The notes beneath the pieces were generated by a model that saw only the letters and a list, made by a program, of their open reading frames with translations, was not told the DNA's origin and made no database searches. 42,978 nucleotides of DNA, from assembly GCF_021443865.1 (NCBI RefSeq), contig NZ_JABUTB010000006.1, positions 1 to 42,978 on the forward strand, written 5' to 3'. Of the stretch, positions 10,001 through 17,241 are shown piece by piece. A program made the position numbers and the translations under genes. The DNA comes from Clostridium sp. (GTDB taxonomy: Bacteria; Bacillota; Clostridia; Clostridiales; Clostridiaceae). Within the stretch, counting starts at the first letter, position 1, and the number at the start of each line of letters is the position of its first letter.

Positions 10001-13000
10001 TAATGAGAAAAAATTCACTTTAAGATTTGATGTAAATACTTATAAGATAGTAGTTGATAAAAATTCAAATAGCACAAATTCCACAACATCTACTGAAAGA
10101 TATTTTGAAATAGTAGTTAGGAATAGAGATGCAAAAGAAAAATTAAGAATAACATTAAATGAAAATGAAATGTCATCAAGTAGTGAAATTGATAAATTAA
10201 CTCAAATAAACTATGCTAATAATGATACTATTAGTGTTTATTCAATAAACCGAAGTAATGTTAGAATTAATGGTAATATTGAAAATAGTAATGGAAAGAC
10301 ATTTGATAATGGTTTTGAAAGTGAAGAATTATTCGAAAATGTAAGATTTAAAATTACTGATAGAGGATTTGAGTTAATAGAGCGTGAAATATTACAAGTT
10401 GCAATTAATGGTGATTTAACTATTAAAAGAGGTGACTTAAGTCATATTTATGACGGTTTAATGATATCAGCTAATAACCCAGATAACTATTATGGAATTC
10501 AAGTTGATGTTCAAGGCTTTAATGAGAATATTTTAGGAGAGTACAACGCAACTTATTTATTGACAGATAGTTGGGGAAATTTAATAGAAATACCAAGAAA
10601 AATAACAGTAATAGAAAGAAATACCTTAGAAGAAAATAAAATTAGATTATTAGATAGCAATAATGGAAATTCTCAATTATTAGAATTTAATATGGATACT
10701 ATTAATCAGCAAATAATAGTTAATAGATCTAATAAAAGTTATTCTGGAAATATTGAAGAATTAATGACATTAAATCTATATGATGAAAATGGTATTACAA
10801 AAGATATTATTACAGTTACTGCCACTAACTTAGATTCACTTTCAGGGTATGCTGTAGATTATAATTATGGAGATTATATTAGTGTTTCTGTATATAATAA
10901 GGAAGAAGGAATATCTATAACAGGAATAATAGAAGATCAAAATGAGTCATATGAAGATGGAGTATCAAATTCAGATAATATTGATTATGTAAGATTTATG
11001 ATTAAAGAAGATAACTTTAAAGCAGTATTCAATAACGCACCAATATTAGAGGTAGGAGAAAATCTTACATTATATAAAGATGAGTCTATTGACCTATATA
11101 AAGGTGTTATAGCAAGAGATGATGACTTACATGATTCAGTTATATCAGAAGCAGATGTTCAAATTAATACAGATTTAGATATTACTCAAATAGGTAATTA
11201 TAAAGCTATATATAGTGTAGAAGACACTTGGGGAAGAAAGACAGTTAAAGAGAGAAATATAACTGTTAAATCATCCTTAGAGAACACGAAAATTCAATTT
11301 TTTGAGCCAACATCAGAAGATCCTAAGTTTGAAATTCATATAGATAATACTAATAATAATTTAGTAGTTAATAAGAATTTTAATATTTTAGACTATTTCA
11401 AAATAAATAGAGGTTCAAATGATGAAAAGTTATATGAATTAAAGTTATTTGATTCATATGGAAATATTAAAAAGTCTATAGTAATTATGGGCGATATGAA
11501 TGAACTACAAATAGATGCTGAGTTAAGAGCCTTTGATAACACTATATATGAATATGGTGATTATATAAGTGTATATGCTAGTGATTCTAAAAATGGTGTT
11601 AAAATTTTAGGAGCTATAGATAAGGAAACTATAATTACAGAAGATTATTCAGATGGTATAGATGATCCAGACTTTATGAATAATGTAAGATTTAAGATTA
11701 ATAAAGAGGCACTAGGAGCAATATATAATGAAGCACCTAGTTTGCAGATTTTAAATCCTGAAGAAACAATAGAAGTATATAAAGGTGATAATCACAATTA
11801 TGGAGAAAATACAATAATAAGTGATGATCATGATATTGATATTGGAGAATCAGACGTATCAATATCAGAAGAAGATAAAGAAAAAATGAATACATTAGGT
11901 ACTCATAGAATTAATATTATTCTTACTGATAGTTGGGGACGTAGTGTTCAGGCTGAAAGAATATATAAAGTTAAGTCGGCAATAGATAGAAATATAATTA
12001 CTTTTGGTGGACATAAGAAGGGCGAAGGAAGATTTACTGCTTTTAAAATGAGTTTTAATTCAGAAACTATGCGAATACAATTAAGTGATAGAAGCTCTAA
12101 TGCTATGAATAATGAAGCAAGTAGTACCAGGTTTTATGTAATATCTGTATATAATAAAGAGGGTACTCTTAAAACCGGTAGTCAAATTGTATTATCAACT
12201 TCAGATGCAGCAACTTCAAGTAAGTTAAATCCATTAAATAATTTACAATTTGAGTATGGAGACTATATTGAAATGAATGCCTATCAAGCATTTAGAGTAA
12301 GTATTTCGGGTGTAGTTAGAAATGCATTAGAAGATTATAGTGATGCTGTAGATATGGCAGATGATTTCGAGTACACTAGATTTTATATTACTGATGCTGG
12401 ATTAGAAGCAAGTTTTAAACCAGATTATTTACCTGATGGAAATGAATCAATTATAGAATATATTGGTACTTCGGGTGGGACACCTTTTAAAATAAAATTT
12501 AATCATGTAACTAAGGAAGTTACATTCCCAACTACAACAGGATTTTATAACTATGAAGTTGGTAGATCAGCAGCCTTTAAAGTTATATATTATAGCAGTG
12601 AAGATGGAATAGAGCATACATATATATCTATGGGATCGGATACTGGAGTTAATAGTGGGTTAAGAAGTAAACTTTCTTCAGGATTTAATGATGGAGATTA
12701 TTTCAAATTTGAATATATAAATGTTCCAGAGAATTACTATGGAGTTCGTATAAATGGTAAAATTGGATTTGATAGTGATACTGATGAAGAACTTTTACTT
12801 GAAGATTTTACTGATGGTATTCAAAATAGAAGTATTCTTGAAAACACTAGATTTTATTTAAATAAAGATGGTGAGCAAAATATAAAACCTGTTAAAATAG
12901 GTTCCCCAAGTATATTAGGTGTAGATGATAGAGAAGTTCTTCAAGGAAGTGAATTTGATGAATCTGAAGGAGTAACAGCTATAAACTATGATGGAACAGA

Positions 13001-13862
13001 ATTAACTGGTCAGATCATAATAACTGGTCAAGTTAATACTGGAAGAATAGGTTTAAATGAAATTAAGTATCAAGTTACAAACTCTGAAGGAGTAACAACT
13101 ATTGTATATAGGAATGTTAATGTTTATTCTCAAGCTGTTCTTACGGTAAGAGATATGAATAGAGCTCCTGTGGAAGAAGGCAGTATTATTACAGAGGAAG
13201 AAAAAATTAATTATCTAAAATCAATAGTAGTTGCAAATGATTCAGATGAAGGTGATATTTCAGCTAATATTGAAATAACGGATACTAATTTTAATCCTGA
13301 TGTATCTGGAACTTATTACGCTAATTATTCTGTTACAAATAGTTTTGGAAAAGTATCAACTTTAGAAAATGTACAGATAGAAGTTATAAGAACTATAAAT
13401 GTATCAGTACCTACAGTTGTACCATTCCAAGTAGTTACAAATTTAATTAATGAAGAAGCAGATCCGTTTGTTTCAGGAATGTTAAAACTTACTAATAACA
13501 GAACCAGTGATGTAAGAGTATCTGTAAAATCATTCACTAAGGAAGCTGAATCTGGAAACTTAGATATTGTTGATCCAAATTCACTTGATTGGGAAAATTT
13601 AAATGAAGAAGACTCAATGAGTAAAATGGCATTAGGAATGTTTGTTAAGGAAGGGCTAAGAGGAGATAATTTAACTACTAAGCAAAATCCTCTATGGTTC
13701 TCAAATAACATGACAACTAAAACATTTATAGGAACTTTACCAAGAGCTACTAGTTTATCAGAACCTTATGAAGCAAAATTAAGCTTTACAAGTAAGCATG
13801 GTAATAACTTCATAGGAGGAAGGTCAAAAGGTAATTTCCAATTAGTTTTTGAGTTTGAATAA
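4089..13862 (+). CDS. Giant secreted mucin/carbohydrate-binding-like modular surface protein
   Basis: A 3257-residue protein with a signal peptide (basic start, hydrophobic core, probable cleavage after 'VNA' near residue 24). A Ser/Asn/Glu-rich linker runs to about residue 110. After that, Ig-like DUF5011-type modules alternate with about 13 modules resembling the putative mucin/carbohydrate-binding domain PF03272. The Ig-like modules usually end in 'TDSWGR', and I count about 13. The binding-like modules show 'F-(I/L)-x-F', a 'GDYI' turn, an 'I-x-G' strand, '(Y/F)xDGI...NVRF', and 'GL-A-YN-AP' at the junction. Modules 6-7 (residues about 1341-1640) and 12-13 (about 2633-2940) are tandem pairs with no Ig-like module between them and look like a duplication. 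Residues from about 3103 form the C-terminal domain shared with 622-2658 and 3257-3943. I see no HExxH or other peptidase motif and no LPXTG. Start ATG follows GAGGAGGGAG. Likely role: long adhesin for host or environmental glycans (inference from the module family). Confidence 0.78.
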   Translation: MRLRRFISTICLVTLMVQNIPVNAVTSLSENNNSQILDNGTLNEVISNSEDITNVNGSENNISETLDEEISNKEVVNSESITSNKSEINKEEISNLESTVSKEDSENAITKIVGSENIRIYLGEEIDYKDGIKATDTNGKDITDLVTVEGKVDNSKVGTYELKYSVKDELGNTATLIRKVKVLNKNIFNVYVEKVNEETKEVKKETLFTFYLDNKDSKFVVENQSSNMIDPSKENEVAFEIKVIDKDNKEKLKIELLGKDTGNSNKLEALKELKYSYGDYIQIKPMQIGLSIEGPILGDINTEKEDYSDGIDNLDYINNVRFKIVEDGIEAIYNKAPEIRGLEAMDNLLTTREEQLKGVEVIDDHDGVISNEKIVITEEKDNNGNTIALRYSIEDSWGRNTSILRELKVLEDKEEKIQEQSITFNTNILINNIIEVHGSEYPDGDTLRFKLRFNQNSNKVEIYDRDSRVFDNKIKDTYFKIIIYTKAGTVRKVLSLNGSDRADNKLLDEFNGTSFTLGDQIYIYHAKSDTKLKIQGSIEDADFSYNEGIPADKLEGHRFQLLKSGFKYLTNEAPVITWENQDEKLQITRGEHIDLLADISVSDDIDGKINKSAVSVTAYDPNRLGDQTVTYTVKDSWGVIGTATRTITIVADSNMANTFMNIMSSNGVSTIFTLRFDDVDKKIILSNRSNEKLNTENPNELSFRIRIFSKAGITKKDIKLNGGDSGLNSALDQLDDYRFTSGDTIELWSSTPENSIKIIGTIDKDPEITEDYEDGIQDEKFMKDVRFQLGGATLKAIYNDAPVIVFNDDLTIKRGEEFNPLRFIKEIKDDHDNLNINLVRVKYNKDEVFKVGKHEIQYTITDKWGKSSTVIKEIDVLTKNKLEQNTISLLKNDETNKPIITLYFDDVEKLIYKEIVNNEFISGDLNSDVFIIKVFDDEGIELGKSIIKGNEFLDEFSLEEITDLDIDYNYMISITGYQYNKVSINGDVISSKNHNYSNGFEDDDQMINTRFKVTENGLEAVYNEAPEIHGIEEISIMKNSLFDKLENVYVTDDHDLTIDNSEIEFIGEIDTSIVGTQTIKYKVTDSWGRSVEVERKIYVKPVIESNTIEFNNSNNELAFKIGFDFKTFRFSITDRNDQPLDQSNEDVVFRISVYNANKKLIKEVSLLGSDTGTSDKLDELKNIPIGFETYIRLWASDSTKLSIKGNLIKSDNIDENYEDGIQNIDFMDNVIFKGSIDGLMAVYNNQPEITVIDEELSIYKGDDYRSDLLNAITITDPDETIEKESVEITVKKVIDDIPEENPMSLDSISDLGEYEAEFTVTDSWGREDSEKKRFTLLTSIDRNEIIFGGHNKNIGRYTAFKIGFDSEAMQIKLKDRSALPMNNQASNSRFYVISVYNADGTLKTGSQIVLSTSDAATSTKLNPLQNLEFQYGDYIEMNAYQAFRLSISGVVRNALEDYSDGIFYSDDFNYTRFYITDSGLEADFRPEELQEGQSILEYGGTQGGFPFKIQFNHNDGSVTFPATTTFYCYGTSSVVFRCSYYNSQENQLYTYSSAGGSSGVSSYVKDKLASGFNDGDYINIELINIPEEFTGVRVRGAISEENKSYADKVEGHNDIKNVRFYLRRNENQRYLDPVYNYGPVFSGVEDINIFEEDMATFDPRSEVSVTDDIDETTPQFTVEGPPNLSSVGKYVYTYRSTDSWGRETVVQRNVYVRPSIYKNKIMLYAKEATKSTLDITSAEIDPAFEILFDNETNKYVLNNQKDTMINERIGDGIAFKISIYGPNGNEKATINLQGNDKGTSTKLDILNEVNYEEGDYIRLWASEPKNLIITGDIGKEEGINNQGYYNEDYNDGIDDDDFMNNVAFIANNSGLTSIYNEAPKIINVTDRIVFFGDEPELLSGIVVSDDKDNDIEVEDIKIIGEVNQDEIGIYSITYVLTDSWGRSTSQDVRVIVVSKISQNTIDVYGNSSNNTNEKKFTLRFDVNTYKIVVDKNSNSTNSTTSTERYFEIVVRNRDAKEKLRITLNENEMSSSSEIDKLTQINYANNDTISVYSINRSNVRINGNIENSNGKTFDNGFESEELFENVRFKITDRGFELIEREILQVAINGDLTIKRGDLSHIYDGLMISANNPDNYYGIQVDVQGFNENILGEYNATYLLTDSWGNLIEIPRKITVIERNTLEENKIRLLDSNNGNSQLLEFNMDTINQQIIVNRSNKSYSGNIEELMTLNLYDENGITKDIITVTATNLDSLSGYAVDYNYGDYISVSVYNKEEGISITGIIEDQNESYEDGVSNSDNIDYVRFMIKEDNFKAVFNNAPILEVGENLTLYKDESIDLYKGVIARDDDLHDSVISEADVQINTDLDITQIGNYKAIYSVEDTWGRKTVKERNITVKSSLENTKIQFFEPTSEDPKFEIHIDNTNNNLVVNKNFNILDYFKINRGSNDEKLYELKLFDSYGNIKKSIVIMGDMNELQIDAELRAFDNTIYEYGDYISVYASDSKNGVKILGAIDKETIITEDYSDGIDDPDFMNNVRFKINKEALGAIYNEAPSLQILNPEETIEVYKGDNHNYGENTIISDDHDIDIGESDVSISEEDKEKMNTLGTHRINIILTDSWGRSVQAERIYKVKSAIDRNIITFGGHKKGEGRFTAFKMSFNSETMRIQLSDRSSNAMNNEASSTRFYVISVYNKEGTLKTGSQIVLSTSDAATSSKLNPLNNLQFEYGDYIEMNAYQAFRVSISGVVRNALEDYSDAVDMADDFEYTRFYITDAGLEASFKPDYLPDGNESIIEYIGTSGGTPFKIKFNHVTKEVTFPTTTGFYNYEVGRSAAFKVIYYSSEDGIEHTYISMGSDTGVNSGLRSKLSSGFNDGDYFKFEYINVPENYYGVRINGKIGFDSDTDEELLLEDFTDGIQNRSILENTRFYLNKDGEQNIKPVKIGSPSILGVDDREVLQGSEFDESEGVTAINYDGTELTGQIIITGQVNTGRIGLNEIKYQVTNSEGVTTIVYRNVNVYSQAVLTVRDMNRAPVEEGSIITEEEKINYLKSIVVANDSDEGDISANIEITDTNFNPDVSGTYYANYSVTNSFGKVSTLENVQIEVIRTINVSVPTVVPFQVVTNLINEEADPFVSGMLKLTNNRTSDVRVSVKSFTKEAESGNLDIVDPNSLDWENLNEEDSMSKMALGMFVKEGLRGDNLTTKQNPLWFSNNMTTKTFIGTLPRATSLSEPYEAKLSFTSKHGNNFIGGRSKGNFQLVFEFE
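8251..8467 (+). repeat. Internal DNA repeat, copy A (module 6 of the giant gene)
   Basis: This 217-nt segment matches 12127-12343 at a constant offset of 3876 nt (1292 codons, in frame). By eye I count 10 mismatches (about 95% identity), with a perfect run of over 50 nt around the shared Thr-Leu-Lys-Thr-Gly-Ser-Gln-Ile-Val-Leu coding stretch. All other module pairs are far more diverged, so this is a recent duplication or gene-conversion tract. Confidence 0.9.
12127..12343 (+). repeat. Internal DNA repeat, copy B (module 12 of the giant gene)
   Basis: Second copy of the 217-nt segment at 8251-8467, in the same reading frame and same module position. Flanking module sequence is recognisably related but more diverged, so the near-identity is confined to the centre of the module. 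Confidence 0.9.
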
Positions 13863-13868
13863 AAAATT

Positions 13869-13900
13869 CTGTCTAGAACTTTTAGTTCTAGACAGTTTTC
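13869..13900 (+). terminator. Intrinsic terminator of the surface-protein locus
   Basis: CTGTCTAGAACT (13869-13880) pairs perfectly with AGTTCTAGACAG (13884-13895) over 12 bp with a 3-nt loop, followed by TTTTCTATT. It begins 7 nt after the giant gene's stop codon. Confidence 0.9.
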
Positions 13901-13977
13901 TATTAATGAATTTTAAGTGAAAAAACTAGGTATAATATTTATAGGAAATTAATTTAATATAAAAATAAAGGAGAAAT

Positions 13978-14472
13978 ATGAGTAATTCAAATAATAATGT
14001 TAAGAAAAGAATTGAAAAAAGAAAAAAAAACAAAAAACAAATTAAAATATTAATGGTTATTTTGGTAGTGATAGTCTCAGTTTTAGCTTGTGGAATAGCT
14101 ATAGCTAATAATAAAGAAAATAAAGTGGAGAATACTGTAAAGGATTTACCTTTAAAAGTAGATTCAACTCCTATAACTTTTAATATAGTAGAAGAAAATA
14201 AAACTAAAGTATTAAAAGCTACTTTTAAAAATGAGTCAGAAGAAACTATAAACAGAATTACTTTAATATTGAAATTAAAAGATACTGGAGAAACTATAGA
14301 AATGAAATATAATGAAGCTGTAGCTGCAGGAGGAACATCTAATGCATTTTCAGGAAAAGCTCCGAAGTCAGGAAAGCTAGAAGATGTTGAAATATTAAAA
14401 TATAAGATTTCTTTAGCAAGTGGAATTTATATGGAATATGATGTGGAATTAAGGCAATACAATTGGTCATAA
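13978..14472 (+). CDS. Small membrane-anchored protein of unknown function
   Basis: A 164-residue protein. A strongly basic cytoplasmic start ('KKRIEKRKKNKKQIK') precedes one membrane helix at about residues 22-44. A beta-rich extracellular domain from about residue 55 reads 'KATFKNESEETI', 'LKDTGETIEMKYNEAVAAGGTS', 'YDVELRQYNW'. The 'N-S...I...L-L-LKDTGE' strand pattern is typical of small Ig-like or FixG-like accessory domains. It does not align with the two paralogous small proteins upstream, so it is a different family. It lies beyond the 13869-13900 terminator, with a possible TATAAT at 13931-13936, so it may have its own promoter, though its position and architecture suggest it still serves the surface locus. 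Ribosome site is AAGGAGAA. No function can be assigned. Confidence 0.68.
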   Translation: MSNSNNNVKKRIEKRKKNKKQIKILMVILVVIVSVLACGIAIANNKENKVENTVKDLPLKVDSTPITFNIVEENKTKVLKATFKNESEETINRITLILKLKDTGETIEMKYNEAVAAGGTSNAFSGKAPKSGKLEDVEILKYKISLASGIYMEYDVELRQYNWS

Positions 14473-14473
14473 T

Positions 14474-14518
14474 AAAAAGCTGTATGTAAGTATTTAAAAA
14501 CTTATATACAGCTTTTTA
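14474..14518 (+). terminator. Intrinsic terminator after the 164-residue protein gene
   Basis: AAAAAGCTGTATGTAAGT (14474-14491) pairs with ACTTATATACAGCTTTTT through one G-U pair, giving an 18-bp stem ending in a T-tract. Confidence 0.85.
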
Positions 14519-14855
14519 TTTAGGAATTTATATCATTTTTACTTATATCTCTCCTTGGATTTAAATTAATTTATGGTGATAAAAAACAAGTCTTTGATGG
14601 GTTAATTATTAAATTATCAAATTTTACAGCTTAAACTAATAAAAAATCTGTAGATATGCATGGTTCAATTCTCATAAATTAACAAAAATAATACTGAAAA
14701 TAAAATTTTATTATAATTTATAATAAAAAAATGAATTATAAATTTACTTATATAATTATTTGTCGAAATACTTTAATAATAAGTACTATATGTTTATAAT
14801 ATTAACGTGAATTAAACAAAAATTATACCATATTTAACTTAATAGGGGGATTTTT
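14519..14855. other. AT-rich intergenic stretch without a gene
   Basis: About 340 nt of AT-rich sequence with no convincing ORF. The only signals seen are a possible promoter close to the next gene, with TATAAT at 14795-14800 and a weak TTTAAT 17 nt upstream (14772-14777), and the AGGGGG ribosome site at about 14844-14849. Nothing else stands out. Confidence 0.5.
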
Positions 14856-15152
14856 ATGAATATTACTTTGAAGAATCAAATAGGACAAATAAAACAAGTT
14901 AAAGTAGGCTTCTCATGGACAATGTTTTTCTTTGGATTTTTTGTTCCACTTTTTAGGGGTGACTGGATGTATATGATTATCACATTAGGTGCTTCATTTG
15001 TAACTTGTGGTATATCATGGTTAGTATTCCCATTTATATATAATAAATTATATATAAATAATTTAATTAAAAAGGGATGGAGACCTGTTGAAGCTGGAAG
15101 CCAAGCTATTTTAAAACAAAAGAATTTTGGAGATATTGAATTAGCTAGATAA
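14856..15152 (+). CDS. DUF2628-like small membrane protein
   Basis: A 98-residue protein. After about 16 polar residues ('GQIKQVKVGFSWTMFF') come two hydrophobic segments (about 18-35 and 38-60) split by 'FRGDWMYM'. A basic tail follows: 'YNKLYINNLIKKGWRP'. The signature 'VGFSW...FFGFF.PL.RGDW' is the hallmark of the DUF2628/HrgC-like family of short inner-membrane proteins, whose function is not established. The start follows a strong AGGGGG site. It stands alone between two terminators, so it is probably monocistronic. The stop codon lies inside the left arm of a 25-bp perfect inverted repeat. Confidence 0.72.
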   Translation: MNITLKNQIGQIKQVKVGFSWTMFFFGFFVPLFRGDWMYMIITLGASFVTCGISWLVFPFIYNKLYINNLIKKGWRPVEAGSQAILKQKNFGDIELAR

Positions 15153-15198
15153 AATAAAATGGGAGCTGTTTAACAGCTCCCATTTTATTTTATCTAGC
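15144..15198 (+). terminator. 25-bp perfect hairpin terminator overlapping the stop codon
   Basis: The left arm at 15144-15168 and right arm at 15174-15198 are exact reverse complements over 25 bp with a 5-nt TTTAA loop. The core is GGGAGCTG/CAGCTCCC flanked by A/T-rich arms, so the right arm supplies the T-tract. The left arm includes the last codons and stop (15150-15152) of the small membrane protein. It should terminate in both directions. Confidence 0.88.
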
Positions 15199-15314
15199 AC
15201 ACTTTTTAAGTTTTAGCATACTTATAGAAAATTAAGGGATATATTTATACCCTAAATATTTGTCATATATAAACATGCAGAATGAATATATTTTATAAAA
15301 AGGGGGGAGTCATT

Positions 15315-17237
15315 TTGGATTTCAAGGAATTTATAAAAAGTGATAGAGAAAGCAGAAATAGAGATAAATTTGAAGGAACATTTCTGGATTATTTAGAAAT
15401 AGTTAAGTCTAACCCTGATATAGCAAAGCTTTCACACGGACGAATCTATAACATGATAGTTAGTAAGGGAGTAGAAGTGCTAAAAGGTGAAGAAAATCCT
15501 AAGGTTAAAAAGATATATGGCAATGATTCTATAAGAAAATATGGATTCTTTAAGGATGATTTCTTTGGTATTGATAAGATAATTATGAAGATTGTAAACT
15601 ACTTTCATTCAGCTTCTATGAATGGAGAAGAAGCAAGACAAGTATTATATTTAGTTGGACCAGTTGGTGCAGGAAAGTCTTCTTTAGTTGAAGCTTTAAA
15701 GAGAGCATTAGTAGAATGTGAGCCAATTTATTCCTTAAAGGGATGTCCTATGCATGAAGAGCCTCTACATTTGATACCAAGTCATTTAAGACCAGAATTT
15801 GAAAAGATGTTAGGAACTAAAATAGAAGGAGATTTATGCCCTGTATGTAGGTATAAATTATTAAATGATTATAATGGAGAATATGAAAATTTTCCAGTAG
15901 AGAAGAAAGAATTTTCTATTAGATCAAGAAAGGGAGTTGGTGTAGTACCACCTGTAGACCCTAACAATCAAGATACTTCTATTTTAACAGGTTCAATAGA
16001 TATTTCCAAAATGGATATTTATCCAGAAGATGATCCAAGAATTTTTTCATTAAATGGTGCCTTTAATGTTGGAAATAGAGGCTTAGTTGAATTTATAGAA
16101 GTATTTAAAAATGATGTTGAATATCTTCATACAATTATTACTGCAACTCAAGAAAAGTCTATTCCATCACCTGGAAAGGGCTCTATGATTTATTTTGATG
16201 GAGTTATAATTGCACATTCTAATGAAGCAGAATGGAATAAATTTAAGTCAGACCACACCAATGAAGCTATATTAGATAGAATTGTTAAAGTTGAAGTTCC
16301 ATATTGCTTAGAACTTGATGAAGAAGTTAAGATTTATAAAAAGATATTAAAGAAGAGTAATTTCAATGCTCATATAGCGCCACATACTATTGAAATTGCA
16401 GCTATGTTTGCAATTTTATCAAGATTAGCAGCTTCAGCTAAGGTAGACCCTATAACTAAGCTTAAGATATATAATGGAGAAGAAATAGTAGAAAAGGGTG
16501 GAACTAAGAGAATAGATATAAATGAGCTTAGAGAAGAAGCTGGCTCCTATGAGGGTATGAAGGGAATTAGTACAAGATTTATTATAAAGGCAATAGATAA
16601 TGCCCTATCTAGTTCAGAGCATAATTGTATTAATCCACTAAGTATAATGGAAAGTATAATTAAATCTGTAAAAGAATTAGATATTGCAATAGAAGATAAG
16701 AAAAAGTATCTAGGCTTTATTCAAGATACTATAAGAAAAGAATATAACAAAATATTAGAAAAAGAAATTACCAAAGCATTTATTCATTCCTTTAGGGAAC
16801 AAGCAGAAAGCCTTTTTGATAACTATATAGATAATGCAGAAGCCTTTGTTAATAAGAGCAAAATAAAGGATACATCTACTGGAGAAGAATTAAATCCAGA
16901 TGAAGAATTTATGAGAAGTATAGAAGAGCAAATTGGAGTTTCAGAAAATTCCTCTAAGGGCTTTAGAGCAGATGTAACTTCATATATGTTCTATTTAGTT
17001 AGAAATGGAAGCAAAATAGATTATTCTTCTTATGAACCTTTAAAAGAAGCAATAGAAAAGAAGCTTATGGCATCTGTAAAAGATTTATCTAGAATAATAA
17101 CTAAATCTAGAGTAAGAGATTCAGAGCAAGCAGAAAAATATAATTCTATGGTTGAGGAAATGCAAAATAATGGATACTGTCTACATTGTTGTGATGTAAT
17201 ACTTAAATACGCAGCAAACAACTTATGGAAGGATTGA
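15315..17237 (+). CDS. prkA: PrkA-family AAA+ protein (sporulation-linked)
   Basis: A 640-residue PrkA (YeaG) homolog. Walker A 'GPVGAGKSS' is at about residues 114-122. Two Cys clusters follow ('KGCPMHEEP' and 'DLCPVCRYK'), with a Walker B-like segment in '[13 protein letters not shown]' and the C-terminal helical region typical of the family. The family is described as a serine protein kinase, and newer work argues for ATP-dependent protease activity. In Bacillus it affects sporulation. I place the start at the TTG of 15315, because a GGGGGGAG site lies 6 nt upstream. The ATG at 15282 would add 11 residues but has no ribosome site. It is the first gene of the conserved prkA-yhbH-spoVR block, with the next ATG 4 nt after its stop. 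Typical length for the family. Confidence 0.92.
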   Translation: MDFKEFIKSDRESRNRDKFEGTFLDYLEIVKSNPDIAKLSHGRIYNMIVSKGVEVLKGEENPKVKKIYGNDSIRKYGFFKDDFFGIDKIIMKIVNYFHSASMNGEEARQVLYLVGPVGAGKSSLVEALKRALVECEPIYSLKGCPMHEEPLHLIPSHLRPEFEKMLGTKIEGDLCPVCRYKLLNDYNGEYENFPVEKKEFSIRSRKGVGVVPPVDPNNQDTSILTGSIDISKMDIYPEDDPRIFSLNGAFNVGNRGLVEFIEVFKNDVEYLHTIITATQEKSIPSPGKGSMIYFDGVIIAHSNEAEWNKFKSDHTNEAILDRIVKVEVPYCLELDEEVKIYKKILKKSNFNAHIAPHTIEIAAMFAILSRLAASAKVDPITKLKIYNGEEIVEKGGTKRIDINELREEAGSYEGMKGISTRFIIKAIDNALSSSEHNCINPLSIMESIIKSVKELDIAIEDKKKYLGFIQDTIRKEYNKILEKEITKAFIHSFREQAESLFDNYIDNAEAFVNKSKIKDTSTGEELNPDEEFMRSIEEQIGVSENSSKGFRADVTSYMFYLVRNGSKIDYSSYEPLKEAIEKKLMASVKDLSRIITKSRVRDSEQAEKYNSMVEEMQNNGYCLHCCDVILKYAANNLWKD

Positions 17238-17241
17238 TATA

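Noticed and set aside
4089..13862. Zinc metalloprotease (M60-type) activity suggested by the mucin-binding-like modules
   Set aside because: No HExxH motif in the protein; the few His residues are in non-catalytic contexts.
13396..13862. WxL domain or LPXTG anchor at the C-terminus of the giant protein
   Set aside because: Neither the WxL motif pair nor an LPXTG plus hydrophobic tail is present; the end is 'FQLVFEFE'.
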